Shown here in pieces: positions 16,031-23,595 of a stretch of DNA of 26,348 nt. Every line of letters starts with the position of its first letter. Within the stretch, counting starts at the first letter, position 1. The position numbers and the translations under genes were made by a program. Below the pieces are notes generated by a model. That model was not told the DNA's origin. It was given only the letters and a program-made list of their open reading frames with translations, and did not search any database. The stretch is from CAWBRT01 sp050015355 (lineage in GTDB: Bacteria > Acidobacteriota > Terriglobia > Terriglobales > Acidobacteriaceae), in the NCBI GenBank assembly GCA_050015355.1, contig JBEKBO010000061.1:1-26348 (forward strand). The letters are read 5' to 3'.

Positions 16031-16489
16031 GTGCTGATCATTCCGGCAACAGAGTTGCGAAAAATGCGCGAGCACGCCGAGCGCGAATATCCGAAGCAGT
16101 GTTGTGGCCTGCTGCTTGGTTCGCGCCGTGACCATGACAAGCATGCCTTGCGCGCGCAAGCATGCCGCAACGCCGCCCCTGCGCCCGCGGAAAGCTTCCT
16201 GGTTGCCCCGCAAGAGTTGATCGAGTGGCAGCGCTGCGGCCGCGAACAGCAATTCGAGATTCTCGGTTTCTACCACTCGCACCCGGATCAACCCGCGAAC
16301 CCCTCGGAGCAGGATGTCAGCCTCGCCTGCTGGACGAACTGCTCGTACGTGGTTCTCAGCGTGGAAGATGGAGTGCTGACGGTGCTTCGTTCCTTCACCC
16401 CCGCTATGGAAGCCGACAAAGCAACGCTGTTAGAGGAACCCGTCAAGATCGAGCGCGAGATCGCGCAACCCGACGCTGTTCCGGCTTAG
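16031..16489 (+). CDS. M67-family JAMM/MPN+ metallopeptidase with Gln at the catalytic Glu position
   Basis: A 152-residue JAB/MPN domain protein. The JAMM zinc motif H-x-H-x7-S-x2-D is complete: HSHPDQPANPSEQD. The upstream segment is YPKQCCGLLLG; bacterial homologues typically have Glu immediately before this CCG or CG, as the general base, but here it is Gln (codon CAG). The start is GTG at 16031 with AGGTG five bases upstream, which gives MLIIPATELRKM, a normal family N-terminus. Bacterial members process ThiS/MoaD-like or ubiquitin-like carrier proteins, or are of unknown role; no carrier-protein gene is near. Loss of the Glu could mean an inactive or binding-only protein. Confidence 0.88.
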   Translation: MLIIPATELRKMREHAEREYPKQCCGLLLGSRRDHDKHALRAQACRNAAPAPAESFLVAPQELIEWQRCGREQQFEILGFYHSHPDQPANPSEQDVSLACWTNCSYVVLSVEDGVLTVLRSFTPAMEADKATLLEEPVKIEREIAQPDAVPA

Positions 16490-16626
16490 CCGGGTGCGCG
16501 GAAGGTATACCCAAGCAGAAGCCGGGCGCTCGGGGTCCCCGGCAAACGATGCTTTTAGCGTTTGCTGGGGTGAAGTTCAAGCCCGGCGGTGATATTGAGG
16601 GGTATACCAACCGTGGAATTGCTCTA
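16490..16626. repeat. Dispersed hairpin unit, copy 3
   Basis: A full-length unit. Left flank GCGCGGAAGGTATACCC, hairpin CCCCGGCAAACG (16537-16548) with CGTTTGCTGGGG (16559-16570), right flank CCCGGCGGTGATATTGAGGG then TATACCAACC and a final GCTCTAG. It sits between two convergent genes and could also serve as a terminator structure for either. Confidence 0.85.
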
Positions 16627-16657
16627 GCCGGCCGGTCCACCTGCGGCGCGCCGCCCG

Positions 16658-17284
16658 TTATTGCACCCGCTCGTTATCGGCGCGATTCCACATCTGCTCG
16701 AAAATCTGTCGAAATGCCCCTACCTGTGCGGGGTCGCTGGTGAAATGCGCATTGTTGTCTTGCCGCTTGAGCCCGCTGGGAGACCAGTTGGCGGAGCCGT
16801 CGCGCAGCAGCGAGCCGTCAATCAAGTAGGCTTTCAGATGCATCAATTCGTGGCTTCCCTTTACGCGGATCTGGATGCCGCGCTCGCCTCGCAGCATCCC
16901 GGTTGTCGTTCCACGATTGCGCTGCGCGGAATTGCGCTGCTCCTCTTCATACTGCTCGCGGTCACGATAGAGGCGAATCTGCACGCCGCGCCGGGACAGC
17001 TTAATCAGCTCCTCCGCCACATAGCGGTCGGTAAAGGCGTACATTGCGATGTCAACGGTGTGTTGCGCGCTATCGAGCCGCTCGCGATCAATCTGTTCCA
17101 GGTTTTCGAACGGAGAATAGTGCTGCCCGGCTGCGGCGTTGCCCGCCAGGGCGGTGCGGGTGAGGAGACGCGAAGCGCCGTCGTGTTTCGATTTGAAGCT
17201 CGACTGGAAATAAAGTACTGATCCTGTCAGAACAACAACGATGGCCAGAATAGCGCTTATGGGGCTGCCGTTCCGCGGGGCCAT
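16658..17284 (-). CDS. Membrane-anchored phospholipase D-like (HKD) protein
   Basis: A 208-residue protein with one HKD motif, HLKAYLIDGSLLRDGSANWS, the arrangement of the small Nuc-type phosphodiesterases that work as dimers. An N-terminal hydrophobic segment (ISAILAIVVVLTGSVLYFQS) should anchor it in the membrane with the catalytic domain outside. The first half contains TVDIAMYAFTDRYVAEELIK, the usual PLD strand-helix. I chose ATG at 17284, which forms TGATG with the thiL stop; a start at 17323 would overlap thiL by 40 bases. Possible roles are nuclease or phospholipase; the substrate cannot be told from sequence. Confidence 0.85.
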   Translation of the reverse strand: MAPRNGSPISAILAIVVVLTGSVLYFQSSFKSKHDGASRLLTRTALAGNAAAGQHYSPFENLEQIDRERLDSAQHTVDIAMYAFTDRYVAEELIKLSRRGVQIRLYRDREQYEEEQRNSAQRNRGTTTGMLRGERGIQIRVKGSHELMHLKAYLIDGSLLRDGSANWSPSGLKRQDNNAHFTSDPAQVGAFRQIFEQMWNRADNERVQ

Positions 17285-18267
17285 CAGCGGCTTCTCCGTC
17301 CGGCGGTTGAAAAATGCTCCCACCCTCCTGGTTCCAGCTCAGTCGTATAACCGTTTTCGTGTTCGATCACGATTTCGTTGCCCTCGTTGATGTAGCCAAT
17401 CCGGGTAATCAACACGCCGGCGATCTCCTTGGCCAGTCGCCGCGACGGAGCCGCGGTGAACAGCAGTTGATATTCGTCTCCTCCGTGCAGAGCGTGGCGC
17501 CGTTCCACTTCGTGCCGTCCGAGACTGGCAATCGGCAGAGCGCGCTCGATGATCGTCGCCCCCACGCCGCTGGATTCGCAGATGTGCCTCAGGTCGGTGG
17601 AGAGTCCGTCACTGATATCGATCATCGCCGACGCCAGCTTCTTCGTCCGCAGTTGCCGCCCAACCGCGATCCGTGGCTCAGGATAGAAATGCGCGGGAAA
17701 AGCGGCAGCCCGAAACTTGCGTTCCGGATTGGCAAACATCTGCTCCAGCAAAGCCACTGGCGCGCCCAATTCGCCGGTCACAAAAATGCTGTCGCCGGGC
17801 CGCGCTCCGGAACGCAGGATCGCCTGACCTGCCGGAACCGAGCCCACGACCGTAATATCAGCCAGCACCCCGGTGGGCGACTGAGCGGTGTCGCCTCCCG
17901 CCAGGGTTACGCCGAAACGCTGCGCGAGCGCCAACATGCCTTTCACGAACTGGTCGGCCCAGCGCTGCGGCAGGTCCGAGGGGAGCGCCAGCGACAGAAA
18001 GAACGCCAGCGGCTCACCGCCCATCGCGGCGATATCGCTCAGGCCGCGGGTAAGGCAGCGGTGTCCGACGGCGTCCGCCGGATGCCACCCGCGGCGAAAG
18101 TGAACGCCTTCCAGGCTGAAGTCCGTGGTCACTAGCAACTCGTGACCCTCAGGCACGCGCAGCACGGCGCAGTCGTCGCCAATGCCGGTGGCGATCAGCT
18201 TCGAGCCGTGGCGTGCGCGGGAGGCCTGGGCGATACGTTCAATCAATTTGCGTTCTGAAAGCGGCAT
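17284..18267 (-). CDS. thiL: Thiamine-monophosphate kinase
   Basis: ThiL phosphorylates thiamine monophosphate to the active cofactor thiamine diphosphate, using ATP. The 327-residue protein has the family's hallmarks: FSLEGVHFRRGWHPADAVGH preceded by GIGDDCAVLRVP and TTD, then RGLSDIAAMGGEPLAFFLSL, then TLAGGDTAQSPTG, and further on MIDISDGLSTDLRHICESSG. Length is normal. The end (AGVLITRIGYINEG) is also typical. The start has GAGG eight bases upstream. It is followed by the PLD-like gene with stop and start overlapping, so the two are cotranscribed. No other thi gene or TPP riboswitch is visible in the window. Confidence 0.96.
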   Translation of the reverse strand: MPLSERKLIERIAQASRARHGSKLIATGIGDDCAVLRVPEGHELLVTTDFSLEGVHFRRGWHPADAVGHRCLTRGLSDIAAMGGEPLAFFLSLALPSDLPQRWADQFVKGMLALAQRFGVTLAGGDTAQSPTGVLADITVVGSVPAGQAILRSGARPGDSIFVTGELGAPVALLEQMFANPERKFRAAAFPAHFYPEPRIAVGRQLRTKKLASAMIDISDGLSTDLRHICESSGVGATIIERALPIASLGRHEVERRHALHGGDEYQLLFTAAPSRRLAKEIAGVLITRIGYINEGNEIVIEHENGYTTELEPGGWEHFSTAGRRSR

Positions 18268-18300
18268 TCATTGCCTCTGCGGGCGAAGCCTTGCACTAGT

Positions 18301-18555
18301 TTAGCGAAACGTGTGTCCGATGTAGCAACCGGGCACGCGGAGCCCCCGGCGAACGAGATTATCGCAGGCGGCGGAGGAAGAGAACAGCCTGTCGCGGAAT
18401 GGTCCTCTCCCAGCTAGACCGGATTCGCGGAAGGTCCCCAGCGAAGCAGCCGGGCGTACGGGGTCCCCGGCAAACGCAGCCTTTGGCGGTTGCTGGGGTG
18501 ACATCCGAGTCCGGCGGTGATATTTAGGGGTATACCGAATGTGCAAGTGCTCTAG
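18301..18555. repeat. Dispersed hairpin unit, copy 4, preceded by a truncated copy
   Basis: A full unit spans 18417-18555: left flank GACCGGATTCGCGGAAGGT, hairpin CCCCGGCAAACGC (18465-18477) with GCGGTTGCTGGGG (18486-18498, one mismatch), right flank GTCCGGCGGTGATATTTAGG, then GGTATACC and GCTCTAG. Before it, 18301-18355 has a left part only (CAACCGGGCACGCGGAGCCC then CCGGCGAACG) without the pairing right arm, so it seems truncated. No gene is seen in 18268-18560. Confidence 0.82.
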
Positions 18556-18559
18556 CAGC

Positions 18560-18926
18560 AACCGATCGCAAATTTCCCGAAAACGAACGAGCAGGTCGCC
18601 CGATGTTTACGGCAGGAGGCAGCGACGGGGTAAACAGGGCGGCAAATCCGGCAACTCTCGCATCCAAATAAACGCGTTGGGACTTTAAATGCGGAGTGCG
18701 TAGTCTAGAAACACACAAAATAGGACAGTCCAAGCCCCTTTGTACTCCCGGCAGAGTGAATGCCGGATTGACAACAGCCGGAGCGGTTGTTAGCCTTTTC
18801 CAGTTCCGTTTACCAACAGCTCTGAGTAGGTTGTGTTCCGCTCGCTACGGAGCTTACGCCCGAGATTGCTGGTCCGCCGTGGACCATCGCGCTTCGGGAC
18901 CCTTGAATTGCCCGAGGAACAGAGTT
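18560..18926 (+). promoter_or_regulatory. Structured leader region upstream of the M23 peptidase gene
   Basis: A 367-base stretch without a supported gene but rich in hairpins. CGCCC (18597-18601) and TGTTTAC (18604-18610) pair with GTAAACA (18630-18636) and GGGCG (18637-18641), leaving a 2-base bulge and a 19-base loop. Further on are CCGGCA/TGCCGG (18748-18753 and 18761-18766), ACAAC/GTTGT (18771-18775 and 18786-18790) and GGTCC/GGACC (18871-18875 and 18881-18885). It ends at the GAGGAA ribosome binding site (18914-18919). It may contain the promoter, a cis-regulatory RNA, or both. Cyclic-di-AMP riboswitches precede cell-wall hydrolase genes in other bacteria, but I could not match the conserved core of that class here. 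Confidence 0.4.
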
Positions 18927-19835
18927 TTGCGCAAACGTTTTTATATTCTTTTTGTAGCTCGCGATGCGGAAGGACATCTTCGCAAGATACCGATATCGCT
19001 GCACTACGTATATGTGTTTCTGGCCGGGGCCATTATCGGCATGCTCACGATTACGGGCATGGCGGGCTCCTATACGCGGATGCTTCTCAAGACCGAGCGG
19101 TTCAACGAACTGCGCAATCAGAAGGAGCAGCTCAGGGACCAATACTCGAAGCTGGAACAGGTTTCTCACGAGAAAGACATCCAGGTAGCCTCGCTCGGCT
19201 CGATCGCCTCGGAGGTCTCGGCGCTGTATGGGTTGAAAGCCGACTCCCGACTGGCGCAGGGCACGCAGTTAGAATCCCCATCCAATGAGTTCCAGTCGTC
19301 GCTTGACAGGCTCTATGTGTTGCGCCGGTCTGCTCTGAGTGGAGGTGCCAGTGCCGGTCTGCAATCCGGAAGCGGCGCCGCGACCCTTAACGATTGGCTG
19401 CGCGCTGCCGCGGCTCCCACGCTGTGGCCCGTGGAGGGCAAAGTCACCAGTTCGTTTGGCGAGCGGGTTGACCCATTCAATGGTGAGGGTGCGTTCCACA
19501 GCGGCGTCGATATTTCTACCGCCTATGGCACTCCGGTGCTGGCCACTGGCGACGGCACGGTTTCTTTCGCCGATTTCATGAGCGGTTACGGACGCATCAT
19601 CAAGATCGAACACGGCCACGGGGTCACGACGCGTTACGGACACCTCTCGGGATTCGCGGTGGCCGCGGGACAGAACGTCAAGTGTGGCCAGGTAATCGGC
19701 TACGTCGGCACCACGGGACGCGTTACCAGTCCTCACCTGCACTACGAGGTGCGCATCGGCGACACCCCGGTGAATCCGTACAAGTACCTGCGCACGACCG
19801 TTGCCCGCGCCTCCCACTTCGGGGCCGGCGACTAA
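18927..19835 (+). CDS. M23-family (LytM-type) peptidase, membrane-anchored
   Basis: A 302-residue cell-wall peptidase or cell-wall regulator. The C-terminal LytM domain has all zinc and catalytic positions: HSGVDISTAYGTPVLATGDG (His and Asp), YGRIIKIEHGHGVTTRYGHL (His) and SPHLHYEVR (HxH). The N-terminus has a membrane segment (YVYVFLAGAIIGMLTITGMA) and a coiled coil of about 30 residues (ELRNQKEQLRDQYSKLEQVS). The start is TTG at 18927 because GAGGAA lies seven bases upstream and the residues after it (MRKRFYILFVARD) are typical; the frame is open further upstream but has no coding character. It should act on periplasmic peptidoglycan. It stands alone, convergent with the MFS gene. Confidence 0.92.
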   Translation: MRKRFYILFVARDAEGHLRKIPISLHYVYVFLAGAIIGMLTITGMAGSYTRMLLKTERFNELRNQKEQLRDQYSKLEQVSHEKDIQVASLGSIASEVSALYGLKADSRLAQGTQLESPSNEFQSSLDRLYVLRRSALSGGASAGLQSGSGAATLNDWLRAAAAPTLWPVEGKVTSSFGERVDPFNGEGAFHSGVDISTAYGTPVLATGDGTVSFADFMSGYGRIIKIEHGHGVTTRYGHLSGFAVAAGQNVKCGQVIGYVGTTGRVTSPHLHYEVRIGDTPVNPYKYLRTTVARASHFGAGD

Positions 19836-19974
19836 CAGACTGCGGAAGACGCAGTGATGGGGTCATCCCAAGACCCTTGCATAAGCGCCTCTGGCTTACG
19901 TCCGCGTCTCATTCTTGCCCCACGCATCTGTAGCTGATCCAGGCGGAGACTTTTCAGCGCGCGAAAACGGCACG

Positions 19975-21351
19975 TTATCTAAGCGCTGTTGCGGGCACCA
20001 TTGCGTCGTCGAGAGGCTCGTCAAGGGTGGCGAGAACTACGAGGCACAACACGGAGCAAAGCGCGAGGAACAGAAAAACACTGTTCCAGTTGTACCGGTC
20101 CAGGATCATGCCCACTGCCAACGGAGTGAGTGCGCCGCCAAGTTGTCCGCCGCTGTTGATGATGCCGAATGCAACCGGGTACGTCTCCTTGGTGGTTACG
20201 CCCATCGGGTACACGGCGAATGCGGAGTATCCCAGAGCAAGCAGCAGACCGGTCATAAACAGCATAAAGCCCAGGTACGCTGCGCTGTTCGGCGCATAGA
20301 CGAGAGCGTACATCGTAAGCACTGTGCAGAACGCGCTGACCAGCATCAGCGGCTTACGACGTTTGTTCAGCAGCCAGTCCGAAACGACGCCGCCAAGCAG
20401 GTTGCCGAGCACGGCTCCCACAAATGGCGCGGATGCAAGGAATCCCATTTTCATCGACGTGAAGTGCTTCACGTTCATCAGGTAAGTGGGAATCCACGCC
20501 AGCATTACATTGCTCACGCCAATCATGCAGCCGTAGCCGATCGTGTTCCCGTAAATGTTCCACGAACGAAATACCTGGGCCGAGGTCTCCAGTTGCTTCA
20601 CTCTTTTTGCAAGAATCAACTTGTCCAGCCAGGCCAATGAATACTGCTTGCGAGGGACCGTAGCTTTTCCTTTGGCCGCTGACGGAGCTTGTTCAGTCTG
20701 GATGTACTCCAGCTCGGCGGGCGAAACGAACCTGCTTTCAGAAGGTTTGTTGGTTACCAGCAACAGCCAGAGGATCGAGAAGATGATTCCGGGAATGGCG
20801 AAGAAATAGAAGATGTAGCGCCAACCGAAGCTTTCGATAATCAGCACGCCAAGCGGAGGGCAAAGCACCGGGCCGAACTTGGAGGCTGCCAGCCAAATCC
20901 CCGTGGCCGTTCCTTTTTCCTTGGACGGAAACCAACGATTGATGGTGGAGGTACAGCCAATGCCGGTCGGGCTTTCGGCGAGGCCCAGGCCCGCGCGAAA
21001 AACTTTCAGCATCAATAACGAGCCCGTCATCCCCATGAGTCCGGTAAAAACAGATGTGAGAATCATGGAAATCGGAAACACCTTGCGTACGGTTAGCTTC
21101 TTGTAGAGAAATCCTGCCGGGATCTGAAAGATCGCATAGAAGAAGAACAGCAGGCTAACGAGGGCTCCGGCGTCGGTGTTGGTCATCCGGAACTCTTTCT
21201 TGATAAATGGCAGAGCTACACTCAGATTGGCACGGTCGGCCATAGCGATCGTGTAGATGATAAAGATCAGCGCCATCACGACCCAACGGTAATTCGTTCG
21301 TTTCCCGACTGCTTCCCGGGTTTTCGCAAAAACCTCTGCCGCTTGAGACAT
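19975..21351 (-). CDS. MFS transporter, anion:cation symporter type
   Basis: A 458-residue twelve-helix MFS protein of the ACS branch (hexuronate, glucarate, phthalate and related acids). Typical patterns are YTIAMADRANLSVALPFIKK, the GFLYKKLTVRK loop between helices 2 and 3, LGLAESPTGIGCTSTINRWF, and WLAASKFGPVLCPPLGVLII. A cytoplasmic loop near residues 225-260 is longer than average. The start has GAGGG upstream, and TATAAT at 21393..21388 is a good -10. It is divergent from the diaminopropionate ammonia-lyase gene, with 101 bases between, and probably imports a carboxylate used by the neighbouring enzymes. The real substrate is unknown. Confidence 0.92.
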   Translation of the reverse strand: MSQAAEVFAKTREAVGKRTNYRWVVMALIFIIYTIAMADRANLSVALPFIKKEFRMTNTDAGALVSLLFFFYAIFQIPAGFLYKKLTVRKVFPISMILTSVFTGLMGMTGSLLMLKVFRAGLGLAESPTGIGCTSTINRWFPSKEKGTATGIWLAASKFGPVLCPPLGVLIIESFGWRYIFYFFAIPGIIFSILWLLLVTNKPSESRFVSPAELEYIQTEQAPSAAKGKATVPRKQYSLAWLDKLILAKRVKQLETSAQVFRSWNIYGNTIGYGCMIGVSNVMLAWIPTYLMNVKHFTSMKMGFLASAPFVGAVLGNLLGGVVSDWLLNKRRKPLMLVSAFCTVLTMYALVYAPNSAAYLGFMLFMTGLLLALGYSAFAVYPMGVTTKETYPVAFGIINSGGQLGGALTPLAVGMILDRYNWNSVFLFLALCSVLCLVVLATLDEPLDDAMVPATALR

Positions 21352-21387
21352 GACTGGCCCTCGTTCTCTTTTAGAAGTGGGATGGCT

Positions 21388-21393
21388 ATTATA
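21388..21393 (-). promoter_or_regulatory. -10 box of the MFS gene promoter
   Basis: TATAAT is found on the minus strand 36 bases before the MFS start. The -35 at 16-18 bases spacing is poor. The adjacent CGTATACG palindrome (21412-21419) in the same divergent gap could be an operator. Both are suggestions only. Confidence 0.35.
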
Positions 21394-21452
21394 GTTCGGG
21401 TGCTCGTCGGCCGTATACGCATTTCCAACTCGGACTTATGATCAGAGGCACT

Positions 21453-22666
21453 ATGACCAATCGCATAGTTTGGACTCCGAACGGGATGAAGAAAGCGCAA
21501 GGAGTGTCCACCGCCCTCTTCGGGCCGGCAGAGGTGAAAAAGGCCGGAGACTTCCATAGCAGTTTCCCGGAATACCAGGAAACACCTTTGGACAGCCTGG
21601 AGGCATTGGCCAACTCACTGGGGATCGCCGGGCTGTTTCTAAAGGACGAATCTTTTCGCTTTGGTCTCAAAGCATTCAAGGTCTTGGGCGCCTCCTATGC
21701 CGTGGCCAGGCATTTATCAAAACGTCTGGGCATCGATGTCAGCCAATTGGACCGCGGCAAACTTGTCTCGCCGGAGATTCGCAAACAAATTGGCGATATC
21801 ACCTTTGTCACGGCTACAGATGGAAACCACGGCAGAGGCGTCGCGTGGACCGCGCGACAGTTGAGACAAAAAGCGGTTGTCTACATGCCGAAAGGATCTT
21901 CGCTGACGCGCCTGGAGAACATCCGGGCTGAGGGCGCGAGCGCTTCTATTATCGAGGGAAACTATGACGATGCTGTCCGCCTGGCCGCGCAAGGCGCTCG
22001 CGAACATGGCTGGGTTGTAGTCCAGGACACGGCGTGGCAAGGGTACGAGGAAATCCCGACGTGGATTATGCAGGGTTATGGGACGATCGCCGCTGAGGCG
22101 ATTGAACAACTATGCCGGCTTGGCATCAAGAAACCGACGCACGTTTTCCTTCAGGCGGGGGTAGGATCGTTCGCTGCTGCCATTCAAGGCTACTTTGCCA
22201 ACCTCTTCGGCAACGAGCGCCCGGTGACGGCAATCGTAGAACCGACACCGGCGGACTGTTTCTACCGATCGGCGGTTGCAAATGACGGCAAACCGCGGAT
22301 CGTTACCGGAGAGATGACGACCATCATGGCGGGGCTTGCATGTGGCGAGCCTAGCCGCATAGCGTGGGAGCTGCTGCGCGACTACAGCGACGTGTTTTTC
22401 GCCTGTCCCGATTGGGTAGCTGCCAAGGGCATGCGGATGCTCGGCAATCCCTTGCATGATGATCCTCGTGTGATCTCCGGTGAGTCCGGCGCGGTCACCA
22501 CGGGCTTGCTGGCCGCCTTGATGAAAGCGACTACCTCGAAGACGCGAGAGCCGCGCTTGGCTTGGACCAGAACTCACGCGTCCTGCTGATCAGCACCGAA
22601 GGCGATACGGACCCCGCGAAGTATCGCAGCATAGTTTGGGACGGAGAATACCCAAGCTATGAGTAA
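21453..22666 (+). pseudogene. dpaL: Diaminopropionate ammonia-lyase, interrupted by a 1-base frameshift
   Basis: The family (E. coli YgeX/DpaL, about 400 residues) uses PLP to convert 2,3-diaminopropionate to pyruvate and ammonia. Present are FGLKAFKVLGASYAVA (PLP lysine), TFVTATDGNHGRGVAWTARQ, VVVQDTAWQGYEEIPTWIMQ, FLQAGVGSFAAAIQGY (phosphate loop) and GESGAVTTGLLAALMK. After ATGAAAGC near 22528 the frame is lost: the original frame ends at 22589 with unrelated residues, while the -1 frame continues as DYLEDARAALGLDQNSRVLL, ISTEGDTDPAKYRSIVWDGE and stops at 22666. That tail is the conserved end of the family. One missing base (a GCN codon) explains it. Restored, it would have about 404 residues. 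AGAGG lies six bases before the ATG at 21453. Confidence 0.88.
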
Positions 22667-22893
22667 GGGGAGTTTCTAATGTTGGACCATATTTTGGGTG
22701 CGAGGATCACAAAAACATTCTCCCGGCTATTTCCGCACAGCCATAAATGATAGCGAATCTCTCGATATCTGTGACTTGACGTTGGGCACACATCTCTGGA
22801 CGGCGCGGCTGAAGCCGCGCCCCTTCAAAAAACTATTAATGAAACATGCTCTAGTCACTCCCTCCGCGTTCTCTTGCACTATGTGGGGGGTAC
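22667..22893. repeat. Gap with GGCGCGGCT/AGCCGCGCC hairpin
   Basis: No gene is seen. GGCGCGGCT at 22802-22810 pairs with AGCCGCGCC at 22813-22821, a near-perfect palindrome. It is followed within 35 bases by GCTCTAG (22849-22855), the end signature of the dispersed unit. It lies between convergent genes and could act as a terminator, although it has no T-tract. Confidence 0.6.
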
Positions 22894-23595
22894 TTACTCA
22901 TCCAGGATAGCCACCGGACGCAAAGGCGAACCGGTCCCGCCGCGTATCTTCAAAGGCAGGGCGATGAAGGTAAAGCGCTTCCCCACGAGCTTATCCAGGT
23001 TGCAAAGGTTCTCGATGTGGGTGATCTGCCGTTCGCCACAGACCGTATGGCAGGGATAGGTCTTGTCGTACCACATATCAGGACTGGCCGAGTCTACGCC
23101 AAAATTCACGCATCCCTGGTCGATAATGAACTCGGTTGCCTCTCTGTCGAGTCCGGGATAGTCGGTCATGTATTCCGGCTTCCCGTAGCAGCGCGCGAAG
23201 TGCCCGGTGTGGAAGAGGACGGTATCGCCCTTGTTGATGCGCAGCTTCCAGCGCTTGAGTTCCTGCTCGATCTTCGCTCTGCCGAACTGTTTCTTCTGGG
23301 GAATATCGCTCACGTCGAGACAGATGGCGGAGGTGATGCAGTACTCCAGCGGAATCTTATCGACAGGAGGCGCGTCGGGCTTGCGCGAGAGGTGGCTGAC
23401 GGCGTCGATATGGGTCGGCCCGTGATCGCAGAACATGATTCCCCGGGTCTCGTAGGAGAAGCCCGTGCCTAATGCCCTCTGGCACTCCTCGTGAGACATG
23501 TGGGTCCAGACAACGGTTTTCAGGTGACCGGGATAGACGGGCATTCCCTGGTAAATTTCCTGACTCAAATCAATGATTCGTCCCTTGAACTGCAT
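22894..23595 (-). CDS. Cyclase / kynurenine formamidase-like metal-dependent hydrolase
   Basis: A 233-residue protein of the cyclase family (PF04199), which includes kynurenine formamidase and isatin hydrolase. The N-terminus RIIDLSQEIYQGMPVYPGH and the metal-binding segment DHGPTHIDAVSH are clear; the usual motif is HxGTHxD, and here the Gly is Pro, while the His and Asp ligands remain. Later come DTVLFHTGHFARCYG and INFGVDSASPD-like VNFGVDSASP, then the C-terminal FTFIALPLKIRGGTGSPLRP. AAAGGAG lies before the ATG. It overlaps the end of the UPF0261 gene by 26 bases and is last in the minus-strand cluster. It should hydrolyse an amide or cyclic amide; substrate unknown. Confidence 0.9.
   Translation of the reverse strand: MQFKGRIIDLSQEIYQGMPVYPGHLKTVVWTHMSHEECQRALGTGFSYETRGIMFCDHGPTHIDAVSHLSRKPDAPPVDKIPLEYCITSAICLDVSDIPQKKQFGRAKIEQELKRWKLRINKGDTVLFHTGHFARCYGKPEYMTDYPGLDREATEFIIDQGCVNFGVDSASPDMWYDKTYPCHTVCGERQITHIENLCNLDKLVGKRFTFIALPLKIRGGTGSPLRPVAILDE

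Noticed and set aside
100..18555. CRISPR array
   Set aside because: Repeats are dispersed between genes, palindromic and unevenly spaced, with no regular spacers and no cas genes.
18560..18660. Known riboswitch or 4.5S/SRP RNA in the leader
   Set aside because: The GTTTAC/GTAAAC helix recalls several known RNAs, but the conserved cores (SRP tetraloop region, cyclic-di-AMP, cyclic-di-GMP or TPP signatures) could not be matched by eye.
18696..18926. Extension of the M23 protein to 18696
   Set aside because: The 77 upstream codons show no coding character and cover a hairpin-rich leader; TTG at 18927 has a strong ribosome binding site.
22521..22531. Programmed -1 frameshift in dpaL
   Set aside because: No standard slippery heptamer or following structure is evident, and the family is not known for recoding; a lost base or sequencing error is simpler.
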